A stretch of 51,802 nt of DNA from assembly GCA_031254575.1 (NCBI GenBank), contig JAIRUE010000006.1:1-51802 (forward strand). The letters are read 5' to 3'. Below, piece after piece: positions 35,158-50,496 of the stretch. The DNA comes from Oscillospiraceae bacterium. GTDB taxonomy: Bacteria; Bacillota; Clostridia; Oscillospirales; UBA929. The translations under genes were made by a program, and so were the position numbers. Positions within the stretch are counted from its first letter, which is position 1; every line of letters starts with the position of its first letter. The notes below the pieces were generated by a model. That model was given only the letters and a program-made list of their open reading frames with translations. It was not told the origin of the DNA and did no database searches.

Positions 35158-35931
35158 TTATTCCTCCACCCGTATCCGCTCCACGCCCGTGCACTTCCCC
35201 GAAACCTCGTCGATCGCGAACACCGCGCCCTCCATCACCGCCTCGGTGTCGGGCGATTCATACCGTGACGGCACGTCGCCCAAAAAGGTCGAAACCGACT
35301 GCTCCACCTTGACCCCCAGCACCGAATACCGCGGGCCGGTCATGCCCAGATCGGTGATAAAGCCCGTGCCGCCCGGAAGGACGCGCTCGTCCGAGGTCTG
35401 AACGTGGGTATGCGTTCCGAACACCGCCGCCGCGCGCCCGTCGAAGCAGTGGGCCAGCGCGGCTTTTTCACTGGTGGCCTCGGCGTGAAAATCCACGGCA
35501 AACACGTCCTCTCCGTACTCCCGCATCAACGTTTCCAACGTATGAAAGGGGCTGTCGGCGTTCCACACGCACTCAAGACGCCCGACAAGACACACAATGA
35601 CAAGCCGGCGCCCCGAATTCAGCGGCAGGCGCACGTACCCGGCGCCCGGCGCCCGGGGAGAAAGGTTGTGCGGGCGCAGCAGGAAACGGTTCTCCTCCAG
35701 CTCGTTTTTGATTTGCAGGCGGTTCCACACATGGTTGCCCAGCGTCACGATGTCGGCGCCTCCCTCAAAGAGCCGCCGCGCCTGCTCCGGCTTGATGCCC
35801 AGTACGTCGGCGTTTTCGCCGTTAATAACGCAGACGTCCGCGCCGTAGTATTTTTTCAGCGCGCGGAGCTTGCCGCAGGCGATCCGCAGCCCCGCCTCGC
35901 CGCATACGTCGCCGAAAGCCAGCAGGTTCAT
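35158..35931 (-). CDS. ymdB: YmdB, calcineurin-like phosphodiesterase
   Basis: The 257-residue protein is a metallophosphoesterase of the YmdB type, a 2',3'- and 3',5'-cyclic nucleotide phosphodiesterase linked to biofilm and motility decisions in Bacillus. Metal-binding motifs are GDVCGEAG (6-13), NGENAD, TLGNHVWN and GTHTHVQTSDER. The ATG at 35931 was preferred over 35970 because it has GGGGGA upstream and the family N-terminus. It lies downstream of rny, as in Bacillus. The DNA between holds two hairpins. Confidence 0.93.
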   Translation of the reverse strand: MNLLAFGDVCGEAGLRIACGKLRALKKYYGADVCVINGENADVLGIKPEQARRLFEGGADIVTLGNHVWNRLQIKNELEENRFLLRPHNLSPRAPGAGYVRLPLNSGRRLVIVCLVGRLECVWNADSPFHTLETLMREYGEDVFAVDFHAEATSEKAALAHCFDGRAAAVFGTHTHVQTSDERVLPGGTGFITDLGMTGPRYSVLGVKVEQSVSTFLGDVPSRYESPDTEAVMEGAVFAIDEVSGKCTGVERIRVEE

Positions 35932-35944
35932 GAAAATCCCCCTT

Positions 35945-36057
35945 GTGGGGAACAGCCCCACACCCCTCAAAAGACTTTCTCAAAAAAAGTTTTCCATAGG
36001 GTTTCCCGAAAAATTTTCTCCGCGTATGAGTATCCCCTGCTGTCAGGCAGGGGATAC
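35945..36057 (-). promoter_or_regulatory. Two hairpins in the rny-ymdB intergenic region
   Basis: GTGGGG pairs with CCCCAC (35945-35950 with 35956-35961) next to the ymdB ribosome binding site. A stronger 11-base-pair stem (36030-36040 with 36047-36057) lies just past the rny stop codon and lacks a T tract on the minus strand. They may control processing or partial termination between the two genes. Confidence 0.45.
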
Positions 36058-36063
36058 ATCTTT

Positions 36064-37617
36064 TCACTTCGCGTATTCTATATGCCTTGTCTCCCGTATC
36101 AAATGCACCTTGATCTGTCCGGGGTATTCGAGGTCGCTCTCGATTTTTTTGGCGAGGTCATGCGCGAGCAGGATCATGTGGTCGTCGTCGATAGCCTCGG
36201 GCTTGACCATGATGCGGATCTCGCGCCCCGCCTGAATGGCGAAGGATTTGTCCACGCCTTCAAACGAACAGGCCAGCTCCTCCAGTTTTTCCAGCCGCTT
36301 GATATAGTTCTCGAGGTTTTCGCGGCGCGCGCCGGGACGGGCGGCGGAGATGGCGTCGGCAGCCTGCACAAGGCTGGCGACGACGGTTTTGGCCTCGACG
36401 TCGCCGTGGTGCGCCTGAATGGCGTGCAGGATGTCGTTGTGTTCCTTATATTTGCGGGCAAGGTCCACGCCGATGGCGACATGGCTGCCCTCCACCTCAT
36501 GATCCACAGCCTTGCCGAGGTCGTGCAGCAGGCCGGCGCGTTTGGCCGGCATGGGATCGAGGCCCAGTTCCGAGGCCATGGCGCCCGCCAGCAGCGACAC
36601 TTCGATGGAGTGTTGTAGGACGTTCTGACCGTAGCTTGTGCGGTATTTCATGCGGCCCAGCAGCTTGACCAGTTCCGGATGGATGCCGTGCACGCCCGTT
36701 TCAAAGGTGGCGCGTTCCCCTTCGGAGCGGATAATGGTTTCGATCTCGCGCTTGGACTTCTCCACCACTTCCTCAATCCGGGCGGGATGGATGCGGCCGT
36801 CCGCGATCAGCTTCTCAAGGCTCAGGCGCGCCACCTCGCGGCGCACCGGGTCAAAGGCCGACAGCGTGATGGCTTCGGGCGTGTCGTCAATGATGAGGTC
36901 CACGCCGGTGAGGGTTTCGAGGGTGCGGATGTTGCGGCCCTCGCGCCCGATGATACGTCCTTTCATCTCGTCGTTGGGCAGGTGGACGACCGAAACGGTG
37001 GCTTCGGTCACGTGGTCGCTGGCGACCTTCTGTATGGCCATCGAAACGATTTCGCGAGCCTTCTGGTCGGCCTCGTCTTTGAACTTCTCCTCGATGTCCT
37101 TGATTTTCATCGCCATTTCGTGGGTGACTTCGCTCTCCACGTTTTTGATTAAGTAGACCTTTGCCTCCTCGCTCGAAAACCCGGACAGTTTTTCAAGCAT
37201 TTCCATCTGGCTGCGCCTGATGAGGGAAATCTCCTCACGCGTCTCGTCGGCGATCCTGTGTTTTTCGGCGAGCTGTTCCTCCTTTTTCTCGATGTTTTCC
37301 AGCTTTTTGTCGTAATTCTCCTCTTTCTGCTGCAACCGGCGTTCCTGCTTCTGCAATTCCGCGCGGCGTTCCTTAATCTCGCGCTCGGATTCCTGACGGC
37401 TGCGGTGGATGTCCTCTTTGGCTTCCAAAAGGGCTTCGCGCTTTTTACTCTCGGACGCTTTGATAGCTTCGTTGACAATGCGGCGGGCTTCCTCCTCGGC
37501 CCCGGAAATTTCTTTTTCCGCGACATTTTTACGGTACCGGACGCCGAGCGGAAAAGCGATGACCAGGCCGGCCAGCAATGTGACAACGGGCAGTATGATT
37601 TGCAGTGCAACGGGCAC
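36064..37617 (-). CDS. rny: RNase Y, membrane-anchored endoribonuclease
   Basis: RNase Y starts mRNA decay in Firmicutes. The 517-residue protein has an N-terminal membrane helix (about residues 4-24), a long charged coiled coil (about 30-180), a KH domain with [20 protein letters not shown], and an HD domain with [17 protein letters not shown]. The open frame reaches 37665, but the GTG at 37617 has GGAGG seven bases upstream and places the membrane helix at the very start. It is divergent from rpoB. Confidence 0.95.
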   Translation of the reverse strand: MPVALQIILPVVTLLAGLVIAFPLGVRYRKNVAEKEISGAEEEARRIVNEAIKASESKKREALLEAKEDIHRSRQESEREIKERRAELQKQERRLQQKEENYDKKLENIEKKEEQLAEKHRIADETREEISLIRRSQMEMLEKLSGFSSEEAKVYLIKNVESEVTHEMAMKIKDIEEKFKDEADQKAREIVSMAIQKVASDHVTEATVSVVHLPNDEMKGRIIGREGRNIRTLETLTGVDLIIDDTPEAITLSAFDPVRREVARLSLEKLIADGRIHPARIEEVVEKSKREIETIIRSEGERATFETGVHGIHPELVKLLGRMKYRTSYGQNVLQHSIEVSLLAGAMASELGLDPMPAKRAGLLHDLGKAVDHEVEGSHVAIGVDLARKYKEHNDILHAIQAHHGDVEAKTVVASLVQAADAISAARPGARRENLENYIKRLEKLEELACSFEGVDKSFAIQAGREIRIMVKPEAIDDDHMILLAHDLAKKIESDLEYPGQIKVHLIRETRHIEYAK

Positions 37618-37711
37618 GGGTACACCTCCGTTAAATTCTGATGTATGAGTACAGTGTAGGCTCACGGGGCGTGTGAGCGCCCCGAATCAATACAATGCGT
37701 TCATCCAATCT

Positions 37712-37740
37712 ATTTTATATTTATATGCGCCCCTTGTCAA
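37712..37740 (-). promoter_or_regulatory. Promoter of rny
   Basis: Minus strand TTGACA (37735-37740), 17 bases, TAAAAT (37712-37717), 95 bases before the GTG start. Confidence 0.8.
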
Positions 37741-37762
37741 GAAAAAGTTGTTTCCCGCTCAC

Positions 37763-37796
37763 AAAGCCCGCCGGGGAATGCCCCGGCGGGCTTTTA
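37763..37796. terminator. Terminator hairpin lying between two divergent promoters
   Basis: A 14-base-pair stem (37763-37776 with 37781-37794, loop AATG) is followed by TTTT on the plus strand. Neither the rny nor the rpoB promoter transcribes it, so it would only stop transcripts entering from antisense directions. Confidence 0.75.
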
Positions 37797-37835
37797 CGGT
37801 TTTCTGCGCCGCGGATAAAATCCACGAAAAAATCC

Positions 37836-37864
37836 TTGACAAAACAGGAAAATAATAATATAAT
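37836..37864 (+). promoter_or_regulatory. Consensus promoter of rpoBC
   Basis: TTGACA (37836-37841), exactly 17 bases and TATAAT (37859-37864): a perfect housekeeping sigma promoter. It leaves a leader of roughly 140 bases (37871-38013) in which no strong hairpin or ORF was seen. rplJ and rplL, which precede rpoB in many bacteria, are absent. Confidence 0.92.
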
Positions 37865-38013
37865 ACTAATTCAGCTGCCCTGCGGAGTTTGTGACGGACA
37901 GGCCGGGTCGCGACAAAACCCCGTATAACAGTACCATAAAACGCGCAAAAACACAATACCGCCCCTGAAAACTCAATACGCATTCCCGTGTGTGCCATAC
38001 CCAATAAACGAAG

Positions 38014-41730
<3,717 letters not shown>

Positions 41731-41732
41731 AT

Positions 41733-45293
<3,561 letters not shown>

Positions 45294-45300
45294 CGCGCGC

Positions 45301-45328
45301 GGGGCGGGCGGCGGGAAACGCCCGCCCC
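45301..45328 (+). terminator. GC-rich hairpin after rpoC
   Basis: GGGGCGGGCG pairs perfectly with CGCCCGCCCC (45301-45310 with 45319-45328). There is no T tract, so it may be a processing or stability element, or a weak terminator, rather than a full stop. Confidence 0.45.
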
Positions 45329-45353
45329 CTATCAATGAAGGGAGGTCTTTGTT

Positions 45354-46523
45354 TTGAACGAACAGTCTCTTAGGGGGATCATCGCCGCGCAGGCTAAGAA
45401 AAATTGCCGCAAACTTGTGTTTCTGTCCCTGCTGATTGCCGCGCTCTGTCTGGTTATCGCGTTTGCCGTCGGTATAAACATACCCGCGCTGCTCAAAAAC
45501 CCGGTGGGGCTCCGGAGCGCTTTTGAGGGCCAAAAGGGCGGCTATGTGACGGTCACGACCGACTGGCTGTTTGACATCGATTATTATGAAACGACGACCA
45601 GTGACGGCAGGACTTCAACGACGGGGTATTACGGCGTCATCTCTTTTGACGACGGGTTTATCGTCTGCCTGCTTCCCAAGAACAGGGCCGGGGAACTGTT
45701 TACGCGGGCCGCCAACGGAAACGCCGTTACCGTCAGCGGGCGGATGCAGGAATTTTCCAGCCACGACAAAGGGCTGATCGGCTCGGTCGTACGGGAAGTC
45801 AGGCAATCCGGCGCGGAGATTTCCTCAGAGGATTTTTCCCCGTATCTGCTCGAGGCAAAACAGGATCACCTGGGCTTTCACCGCCTTATCGCGGGTGTCG
45901 TCGCCCTGTTTGTCCTCGCCACGCTGGCCAGAGGCCTCTTCAATCTGCGCTTTCTGTCCGACCACAGAAAGCATAAGCTGTACAGAGCGCTGGACGCGCT
46001 GGGGGACGGCGAGCGGCTTGAACGGGATTTTGACGCGCAGATGGCGTCCGGCCGGCTGATATATCAATGCCGGGGCCTGTATATATCGCCGGACGTCATC
46101 CTGTGCACGGGAAAAGGATGGGCGCGCCGCACGGCCGACCTCGTTTGGGCCTACAGGAAAACCGTGCAGCACCGCACCAACGGCATTCCCACGGGCAAGA
46201 CGTTCGGGTTGGTGATGGCTTTCAAACGGCAGGACGGCGTAAAGAGTAAAAACGACATGTATGAGGCGGCGCTGTCCAAGGACCGCGAAGCGAACGACGC
46301 CATTGCCGCGCTGGAGCGGGGATTGCCGGCGGTCCTGCTGGGGTACGACGCGGGGCTTGAGAGGCTGTACCGGAAAGACTACGAAATATTTGAGACGTCG
46401 CTGCGCAGGCACGCCGCGGAGCGCGCCCGGCAGAACGGCGGGGAGCCGGAAGCGGAGGAAGGAGACATGGCGTCTCAGGATGATGAAACTGCGGATGAAA
46501 GTTTTTCTCAAAAAAACTCTTGA
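45354..46523 (+). CDS. Uncharacterised two-helix membrane protein between rpoC and the S10 operon
   Basis: The 389-residue protein has membrane helices at about residues 20-43 and 176-198, with a beta-rich segment between them (GGYVTVTTDWLFDIDYYE, GYYGVISFDDGFIVCLLP) and a cytoplasmic region (about 200-340) that reads like a pleckstrin-type or DUF6709-like domain (CRGLYISPDVILCTGKGW). The last 40 residues are acidic and polar. The function is unknown and the family assignment is tentative. The TTG start has GGAGG eight bases upstream. Its stop codon overlaps the -35 element of the next promoter. Confidence 0.75.
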   Translation: MNEQSLRGIIAAQAKKNCRKLVFLSLLIAALCLVIAFAVGINIPALLKNPVGLRSAFEGQKGGYVTVTTDWLFDIDYYETTTSDGRTSTTGYYGVISFDDGFIVCLLPKNRAGELFTRAANGNAVTVSGRMQEFSSHDKGLIGSVVREVRQSGAEISSEDFSPYLLEAKQDHLGFHRLIAGVVALFVLATLARGLFNLRFLSDHRKHKLYRALDALGDGERLERDFDAQMASGRLIYQCRGLYISPDVILCTGKGWARRTADLVWAYRKTVQHRTNGIPTGKTFGLVMAFKRQDGVKSKNDMYEAALSKDREANDAIAALERGLPAVLLGYDAGLERLYRKDYEIFETSLRRHAAERARQNGGEPEAEEGDMASQDDETADESFSQKNS

Positions 46524-46548
46524 CAAACAAAATTTCTTGGGATACACT
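46520..46548 (+). promoter_or_regulatory. Promoter of the S10 ribosomal protein operon
   Basis: TTGACA (46520-46525), 17 bases and TACACT (46543-46548). The -35 hexamer overlaps the TGA stop codon of the preceding gene. The first gene, rpsJ, starts 363 bases downstream of the -10. Confidence 0.82.
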
Positions 46549-46604
46549 ACTTAACGCGTCTTTGCGATGATGTTGGAGATTGCGGGTAGGTTTCAAGCGT
46601 GTCA

Positions 46605-46729
46605 CGCTCCATGCGCGCCTGTCGGGCGGTCGGAGAAACTCCTCCGGTTACGCTCAACGCCAAGCGTACGCTTGGCGTCGGGTTCGCTAGACCTGCGGGG
46701 TGTTTCCCTCCCTGCCGGGCGATGGAGCG
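46605..46729. repeat. 125-nt imperfect palindrome (foldback element)
   Basis: The arms CGCTCCAT (46605-46612) and ATGGAGCG (46722-46729) are reverse complements, matching continues inward (GAAAC with GTTTC and others), and the centre is a perfect 22-base palindrome at 46657-46678. It may be a miniature mobile element or a regulatory hairpin. Confidence 0.7.
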
Positions 46730-46795
46730 GCTCGGTAACTTCAACGGAGTATGTCCGGCAATCGGGCGGCATGGGAAATGGCTGTTTGGTCCGCC

Positions 46796-46817
46796 AAAGC
46801 CGCAGCGCGGCTTTTTT
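46796..46817 (+). terminator. Intrinsic terminator inside the S10 leader
   Basis: AAAGCCGC (46796-46803) pairs with GCGGCTTT (46807-46814), loop AGC, followed by further T (six T in total). It lies 94 bases upstream of rpsJ, downstream of the promoter, so it should act as an attenuator unless disrupted. Confidence 0.75.
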
Positions 46818-46911
46818 CGCGGGGGATCCGCGACACACACGGCGGGGATACAGGAAATGTTCCCGTTCCCAAACACGCTTGGCGGACGCCGGGCGATAAG
46901 GAGGAAGAACG

Positions 46912-47247
46912 ATGGCAGCCACAGCGGCGCAAGCCCCAAGGGTCAAGGAAAAGATCCGTATCCGCCTCAAGGCCTACGACCACCAGCTTATAGATCAGAG
47001 CGCCGAACGCATCGTCGAAACGGCCAAGCGCAACGGGGCGCGCGTATCCGGGCCCATTCCGCTCCCCACGCACAAAGAAATCATAACGATCCTGCGCGCG
47101 GTCCATAAATATAAGGACAGCCGCGAGCAGTTTGAACGCCGGACGCACAAACGCCTCATCGATATTATCAAACCCAGCCAGAAGACGGTGGAGGCGCTGA
47201 TGAGCCTTGACTTGCCGGCGGGAGTCGAGATCGAGATCAAGTTATAG
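46912..47247 (+). CDS. rpsJ: 30S ribosomal protein S10
   Basis: The 111-residue protein is S10, part of the 30S head and also the NusE transcription antitermination factor. Core motifs: [28 protein letters not shown] and [19 protein letters not shown]. It carries about eight extra N-terminal residues compared with the common form. GGAGG lies upstream. Two small hairpins (47251-47265 and 47287-47301) separate it from rplC. Confidence 0.97.
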   Translation: MAATAAQAPRVKEKIRIRLKAYDHQLIDQSAERIVETAKRNGARVSGPIPLPTHKEIITILRAVHKYKDSREQFERRTHKRLIDIIKPSQKTVEALMSLDLPAGVEIEIKL

Positions 47248-47325
47248 GATCGCTCCGCCGGAGCGCGGCGCGGTTTACTCTGTCAAGTTGGCGCAGCCAA
47301 CCAATAACAGGAGGTACAGGTTATC

Positions 47326-47955
47326 ATGCAGAAGGCTATTATCGGCAGGAAAGCCGGTATGACGCAGATGTTCGACGAGGCCGGGCGGGTTATCCCTATC
47401 ACCGTCATTCAGGCCGGTCCCTGCACGGTCACGCAGGTGCGGACGGCCGAACGCGACGGCTATGCGGCGGTCCAGCTCGGATTTGAGGACGCCGCCGCGC
47501 GCAGGATGTCCAAGGGCGAGCGCGGGCACCTTGAAAAAGCCGGCGTGCCGCTCAAGAAGCATCTTAAGGAGTTTGCCCTCGAGGGCGAGTATAAGGCGGG
47601 CGACACGGTGAGAGCCGATGTATTTCAGCCCGGCGACCGGGTGGACATCACCGGCACCTCCAAGGGCAAGGGCTACGCCGGCGTCATCAAGCGTTACGGC
47701 TTTCACCGCACGGCGGCCTCGCACGGCGGCGGTCCCGTTCACCGGCATCAGGGTTCGATGGGTTCGGCCACCGACGCCAGCCGTGTGTTTCCGGGCAAGA
47801 AAATGGCGGGGCATATGGGCAGCGAGCGGGTCACCGTGCTCAACCTCGACGTGGTAAGGGTCGACGCGGAACTGGGCGTCATCGCGGTGCGCGGCGCCGT
47901 CCCCGGACCGCGGGGCGGGCTGGTAACGATCAGAAATTCCGTCAAGAACGTGTAA
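47326..47955 (+). CDS. rplC: 50S ribosomal protein L3
   Basis: The 209-residue protein is L3, an early-assembly protein reaching toward the peptidyl transferase centre. Visible motifs: GRKAGMTQMFDEAGRVIPITV, SKGKGYAGVIKRYGFHR (split), GSMGSATDASRVFPGKKMAGHMG. Length is normal; AGGAGG precedes the ATG. Confidence 0.97.
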   Translation: MQKAIIGRKAGMTQMFDEAGRVIPITVIQAGPCTVTQVRTAERDGYAAVQLGFEDAAARRMSKGERGHLEKAGVPLKKHLKEFALEGEYKAGDTVRADVFQPGDRVDITGTSKGKGYAGVIKRYGFHRTAASHGGGPVHRHQGSMGSATDASRVFPGKKMAGHMGSERVTVLNLDVVRVDAELGVIAVRGAVPGPRGGLVTIRNSVKNV

Positions 47956-47970
47956 CAGGAGGCAACCGAC

Positions 47971-48597
47971 ATGCCAAAAGCCAAGGTATACGATATGTCC
48001 GGCAAAGAAACGGGCGAGATCGAGCTTTCGGACGCCGTGTTCGGCGTCGCCCCGTCGGCTGCTTCCGTCCATTCGGTTGTCAGGGCGCATCTGGCCGCGC
48101 GCCGTCAGGGCACACAGTCCGCGCTTACCCGCGCCGAGGTTTCGGGCGGCGGTATCAAGCCGTACCGGCAGAAAGGCACCGGCCGCGCCCGTCAGGGCAG
48201 CACCCGATCCCCGCAGTGGACGCACGGCGGCGTCGCCTTTGCCCCCAAGCCGCGCGATTATTCAATGAGCGTCAACAAAAAGACGCGCCGCCTGGCGATG
48301 CGCAGCGCGCTGTCGCAGAAAGCCTCCGGCAACCAGGTCATGGTTATCGACGGCCTTGATCTGCCCGAGATCAAAACCAAGGCGTTTGCCGCGTTTCTGA
48401 GCGCGCTGGGCGTGGAGGGCAGGAGCTATGTCGTTACAAAGGAAGTGCGCGAAAATGTTGTCAAGTCGGCGCGCAACCTGCCGGATGTGAAGACGGCTTT
48501 CGCGGGCGTAATGAGCGTGTACGACATCGTAAACGCCGGGACGCTGATCGTCGATAAAGCCGCGCTGCAAACGATCGAGGAGGTGTTCGCGCGATGA
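47971..48597 (+). CDS. rplD: 50S ribosomal protein L4
   Basis: The 208-residue protein is L4, which lines the peptide exit tunnel. The tunnel loop [25 protein letters not shown] is present in pieces at about residues 67-91. In some bacteria L4 represses its own operon through the leader; whether it does so here is unknown. Its end overlaps rplW by four bases. Confidence 0.96.
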   Translation: MPKAKVYDMSGKETGEIELSDAVFGVAPSAASVHSVVRAHLAARRQGTQSALTRAEVSGGGIKPYRQKGTGRARQGSTRSPQWTHGGVAFAPKPRDYSMSVNKKTRRLAMRSALSQKASGNQVMVIDGLDLPEIKTKAFAAFLSALGVEGRSYVVTKEVRENVVKSARNLPDVKTAFAGVMSVYDIVNAGTLIVDKAALQTIEEVFAR

Positions 48598-48887
48598 GGA
48601 CCCCCTATGACGTGATCCTGCGCCCGGTTATCACCGAGCGCTCGATGGAAAAGGCCGGGGACAAGATCTATACGTTCGAGGTGGCGCGCGGCGCCAATAA
48701 GATCGAGATCCGCGAGGCTGTGGAGAGTATATTCAAAGTCAGCGTAAAATCGGTCAATACCATGAACGTACAGGGCAAGGTCAAACGCATGGGCGTGCAT
48801 ATCGGACGCCGCCCCGCGCGCAAGAAGGCCGTTGTCCGCCTGACCGAAGCGAGCAGGCCGATCGAGTTTTTTGAGGGGATGGTGTAG
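48594..48887 (+). CDS. rplW: 50S ribosomal protein L23
   Basis: The 97-residue protein is L23 at the tunnel exit, docking site for trigger factor and SRP. Motifs: [31 protein letters not shown] and [14 protein letters not shown]. The start overlaps the rplD stop (ATGA, 48594-48597). Confidence 0.96.
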   Translation: MRTPYDVILRPVITERSMEKAGDKIYTFEVARGANKIEIREAVESIFKVSVKSVNTMNVQGKVKRMGVHIGRRPARKKAVVRLTEASRPIEFFEGMV

Positions 48888-48944
48888 CTGAAGAAGGGCA
48901 GTTTGGCCTGACAGCTGCATTTGAGAAAGGTAGGCATACCGATC

Positions 48945-49778
48945 ATGGGTGTTAAAGAGTTCCGTCCCATAACGCCGTCCCGCCGGCATATGACCGTTTC
49001 CGACTTCGCCGAGATCACGAAAAAGACCCCGGAGAAGTCGCTGCTGGAATCCACAAAAAAGACGGCGGGCCGCAACAGTTACGGGCGTATCACCGTCCGC
49101 CACCACGGCGGCGGCGAGAAGCGCAAATACCGTAAGATCGATTTTAAGCGCGACAAGCTCGGCATGCCGGCCAGGGTTGTCGGGATCGAATACGACCCCA
49201 ACCGCAGCGCCAATATCGCGCTGGTTCAGTATGAAGACGGCGAGAAACGCTATATTATCGCCCCCGTGGGCCTCAAAGACGGCGATACCGTCGTATCGGG
49301 CGCGGGCGCGGACATCCGCCCGGGCAACTGCCTGCCCATCTCGGCCATTCCGCTCGGCACCGTCATCCACAACATCGAGCTGTACCCCGGGCGCGGGGCG
49401 CAGATGGCGCGCAGCGCCGGGGCGGCGGCCCAGCTGATGGCGAAAGAGGGCGTGACGGCGCAGATCAGGCTCCCGTCGGGCGAGGTGCGCGTCGTGCGCC
49501 AGGACTGCAAAGCCACCATCGGCCAAATCGGCAACCTCGACCATGAGAATATCCAGATCGGCAAGGCGGGGCGCAAGCGCCACATGGGCATCCGGCCCAC
49601 GGTGCGCGGCTCGGCCATGAATCCCAACGACCACCCGCACGGCGGCGGCGAGGGCAAATCGCCCATCGGGCGCCCCGGCCCGGTTACCCCGTGGGGCAAG
49701 CCGACGCTGGGTCACAAGACTAGGAAAAAGAAGCACCGTACCGACAAGCTGATTGTCAAACGGCGCAATGTTAAATAG
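48945..49778 (+). CDS. rplB: 50S ribosomal protein L2
   Basis: The 277-residue protein is L2, needed for subunit joining and peptidyl transfer. It has [18 protein letters not shown] at the start, [22 protein letters not shown] (split) and the C-terminal [20 protein letters not shown] with the functional histidine region. A TTG at 48921 is in frame, but the ATG at 48945 gives the canonical length. Confidence 0.97.
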   Translation: MGVKEFRPITPSRRHMTVSDFAEITKKTPEKSLLESTKKTAGRNSYGRITVRHHGGGEKRKYRKIDFKRDKLGMPARVVGIEYDPNRSANIALVQYEDGEKRYIIAPVGLKDGDTVVSGAGADIRPGNCLPISAIPLGTVIHNIELYPGRGAQMARSAGAAAQLMAKEGVTAQIRLPSGEVRVVRQDCKATIGQIGNLDHENIQIGKAGRKRHMGIRPTVRGSAMNPNDHPHGGGEGKSPIGRPGPVTPWGKPTLGHKTRKKKHRTDKLIVKRRNVK

Positions 49779-49794
49779 GGGCAGGTGAGGTTTT

Positions 49795-50070
49795 ATGAGC
49801 AGAAGCGTCAAGAAAGGCCCGTTCGCGGCCCCCGAGCTGCTGAAGCGCGTGGAGGAACTGAACAGGAAGAACGAGAAGAGGGTTCTCAAAACATGGAGCC
49901 GCGCCTCCACGATATTCCCCGATTTTGTGGGGCATACCTTCGCCGTCCACGACGGGCGCAAACATGTGCCCGTGTATATCACCGAGGACATGGTGGGGCA
50001 TAAACTGGGCGAGTTCGCGCCGACGCGCACCTTCCGGGGGCACGCGGGCAGCAAGACGTCCGGGAGATAG
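49795..50070 (+). CDS. rpsS: 30S ribosomal protein S19
   Basis: The 91-residue protein is S19 of the 30S head. Motifs: [32 protein letters not shown] (split) and [20 protein letters not shown]. Length is normal. It lies 16 bases after rplB and 64 before rplV. Confidence 0.97.
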   Translation: MSRSVKKGPFAAPELLKRVEELNRKNEKRVLKTWSRASTIFPDFVGHTFAVHDGRKHVPVYITEDMVGHKLGEFAPTRTFRGHAGSKTSGR

Positions 50071-50134
50071 ATAAAGAGCGGGGACCGCGGCGGACGCGGC
50101 GGAGCCCGACAGGGCAGCGAAAGGAAAGAGTGCC

Positions 50135-50482
50135 ATGCAAGCGACAGCTCATCTGAAATACGCCCGCATTTCGCCCCGCAAGGTGTCGATTGTGGGCGAG
50201 CTTATAAGAGGGCAGGACGTGGGGCGCGCGCGCGCCATCCTGCTCCACACGCCCAAAGCGGCGTCGGAACTGCTGGTCAAAGTACTGGACAGCGCCTGCG
50301 CCAACGCGGAGAGCAGGTTTGACGCCGACCGCGACGGGCTTTACGTCTCGGAGGTCCTCATCGGCCCCGGGCCGACGCTCAAACGGATGCACGCCCGCGC
50401 CAAAGGCCGCGGTTACCGTATCCTCAAGCGCACCAGCCACATCACCGTCACCGTCGCGGAACGCGACGGTGACGAAAGCTAA
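50135..50482 (+). CDS. rplV: 50S ribosomal protein L22
   Basis: The 115-residue protein is L22, whose beta hairpin lines the exit tunnel and the macrolide-binding region. Motifs: [20 protein letters not shown] (split), [19 protein letters not shown] and the hairpin [20 protein letters not shown]. No insertion typical of macrolide resistance is visible. Confidence 0.96.
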   Translation: MQATAHLKYARISPRKVSIVGELIRGQDVGRARAILLHTPKAASELLVKVLDSACANAESRFDADRDGLYVSEVLIGPGPTLKRMHARAKGRGYRILKRTSHITVTVAERDGDES

Positions 50483-50496
50483 GGAGGCGCGACTCA

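Larger units (their letters stand above)
46555..46911 (+). promoter_or_regulatory. Long structured leader of the S10 operon
   Basis: This 357-base untranslated stretch has no convincing ORF. It contains a 125-nt foldback (46605-46729), an intrinsic terminator (46796-46817), a small hairpin CGCGG/CCGCG (46818-46832) and a segment, GCTTGGCGGAC at 46877-46887, that is complementary (one bulge) to 46789-46800 at the 5' foot of the terminator. The two pairings exclude each other, which would allow terminator/antiterminator control upstream of rpsJ. The regulator is unknown; no T-box, RNase P, tmRNA or familiar riboswitch signature was recognised. Confidence 0.6.

Noticed and set aside
35960..36020. 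AT-rich tract (AAAAGACTTTCTCAAAAAAAG and neighbours) as a mobile repeat, similar to 46492-46518
   Set aside because: The similarity between the two tracts is short and compositional (A/T runs around TCTC); the second lies within a coding region. Not enough to call a repeat family.
46555..46795. The S10 leader as a housekeeping RNA (RNase P RNA, tmRNA, 6S, SRP RNA, T-box)
   Set aside because: Hallmark motifs of these RNAs were looked for and not found, and position and length do not fit.
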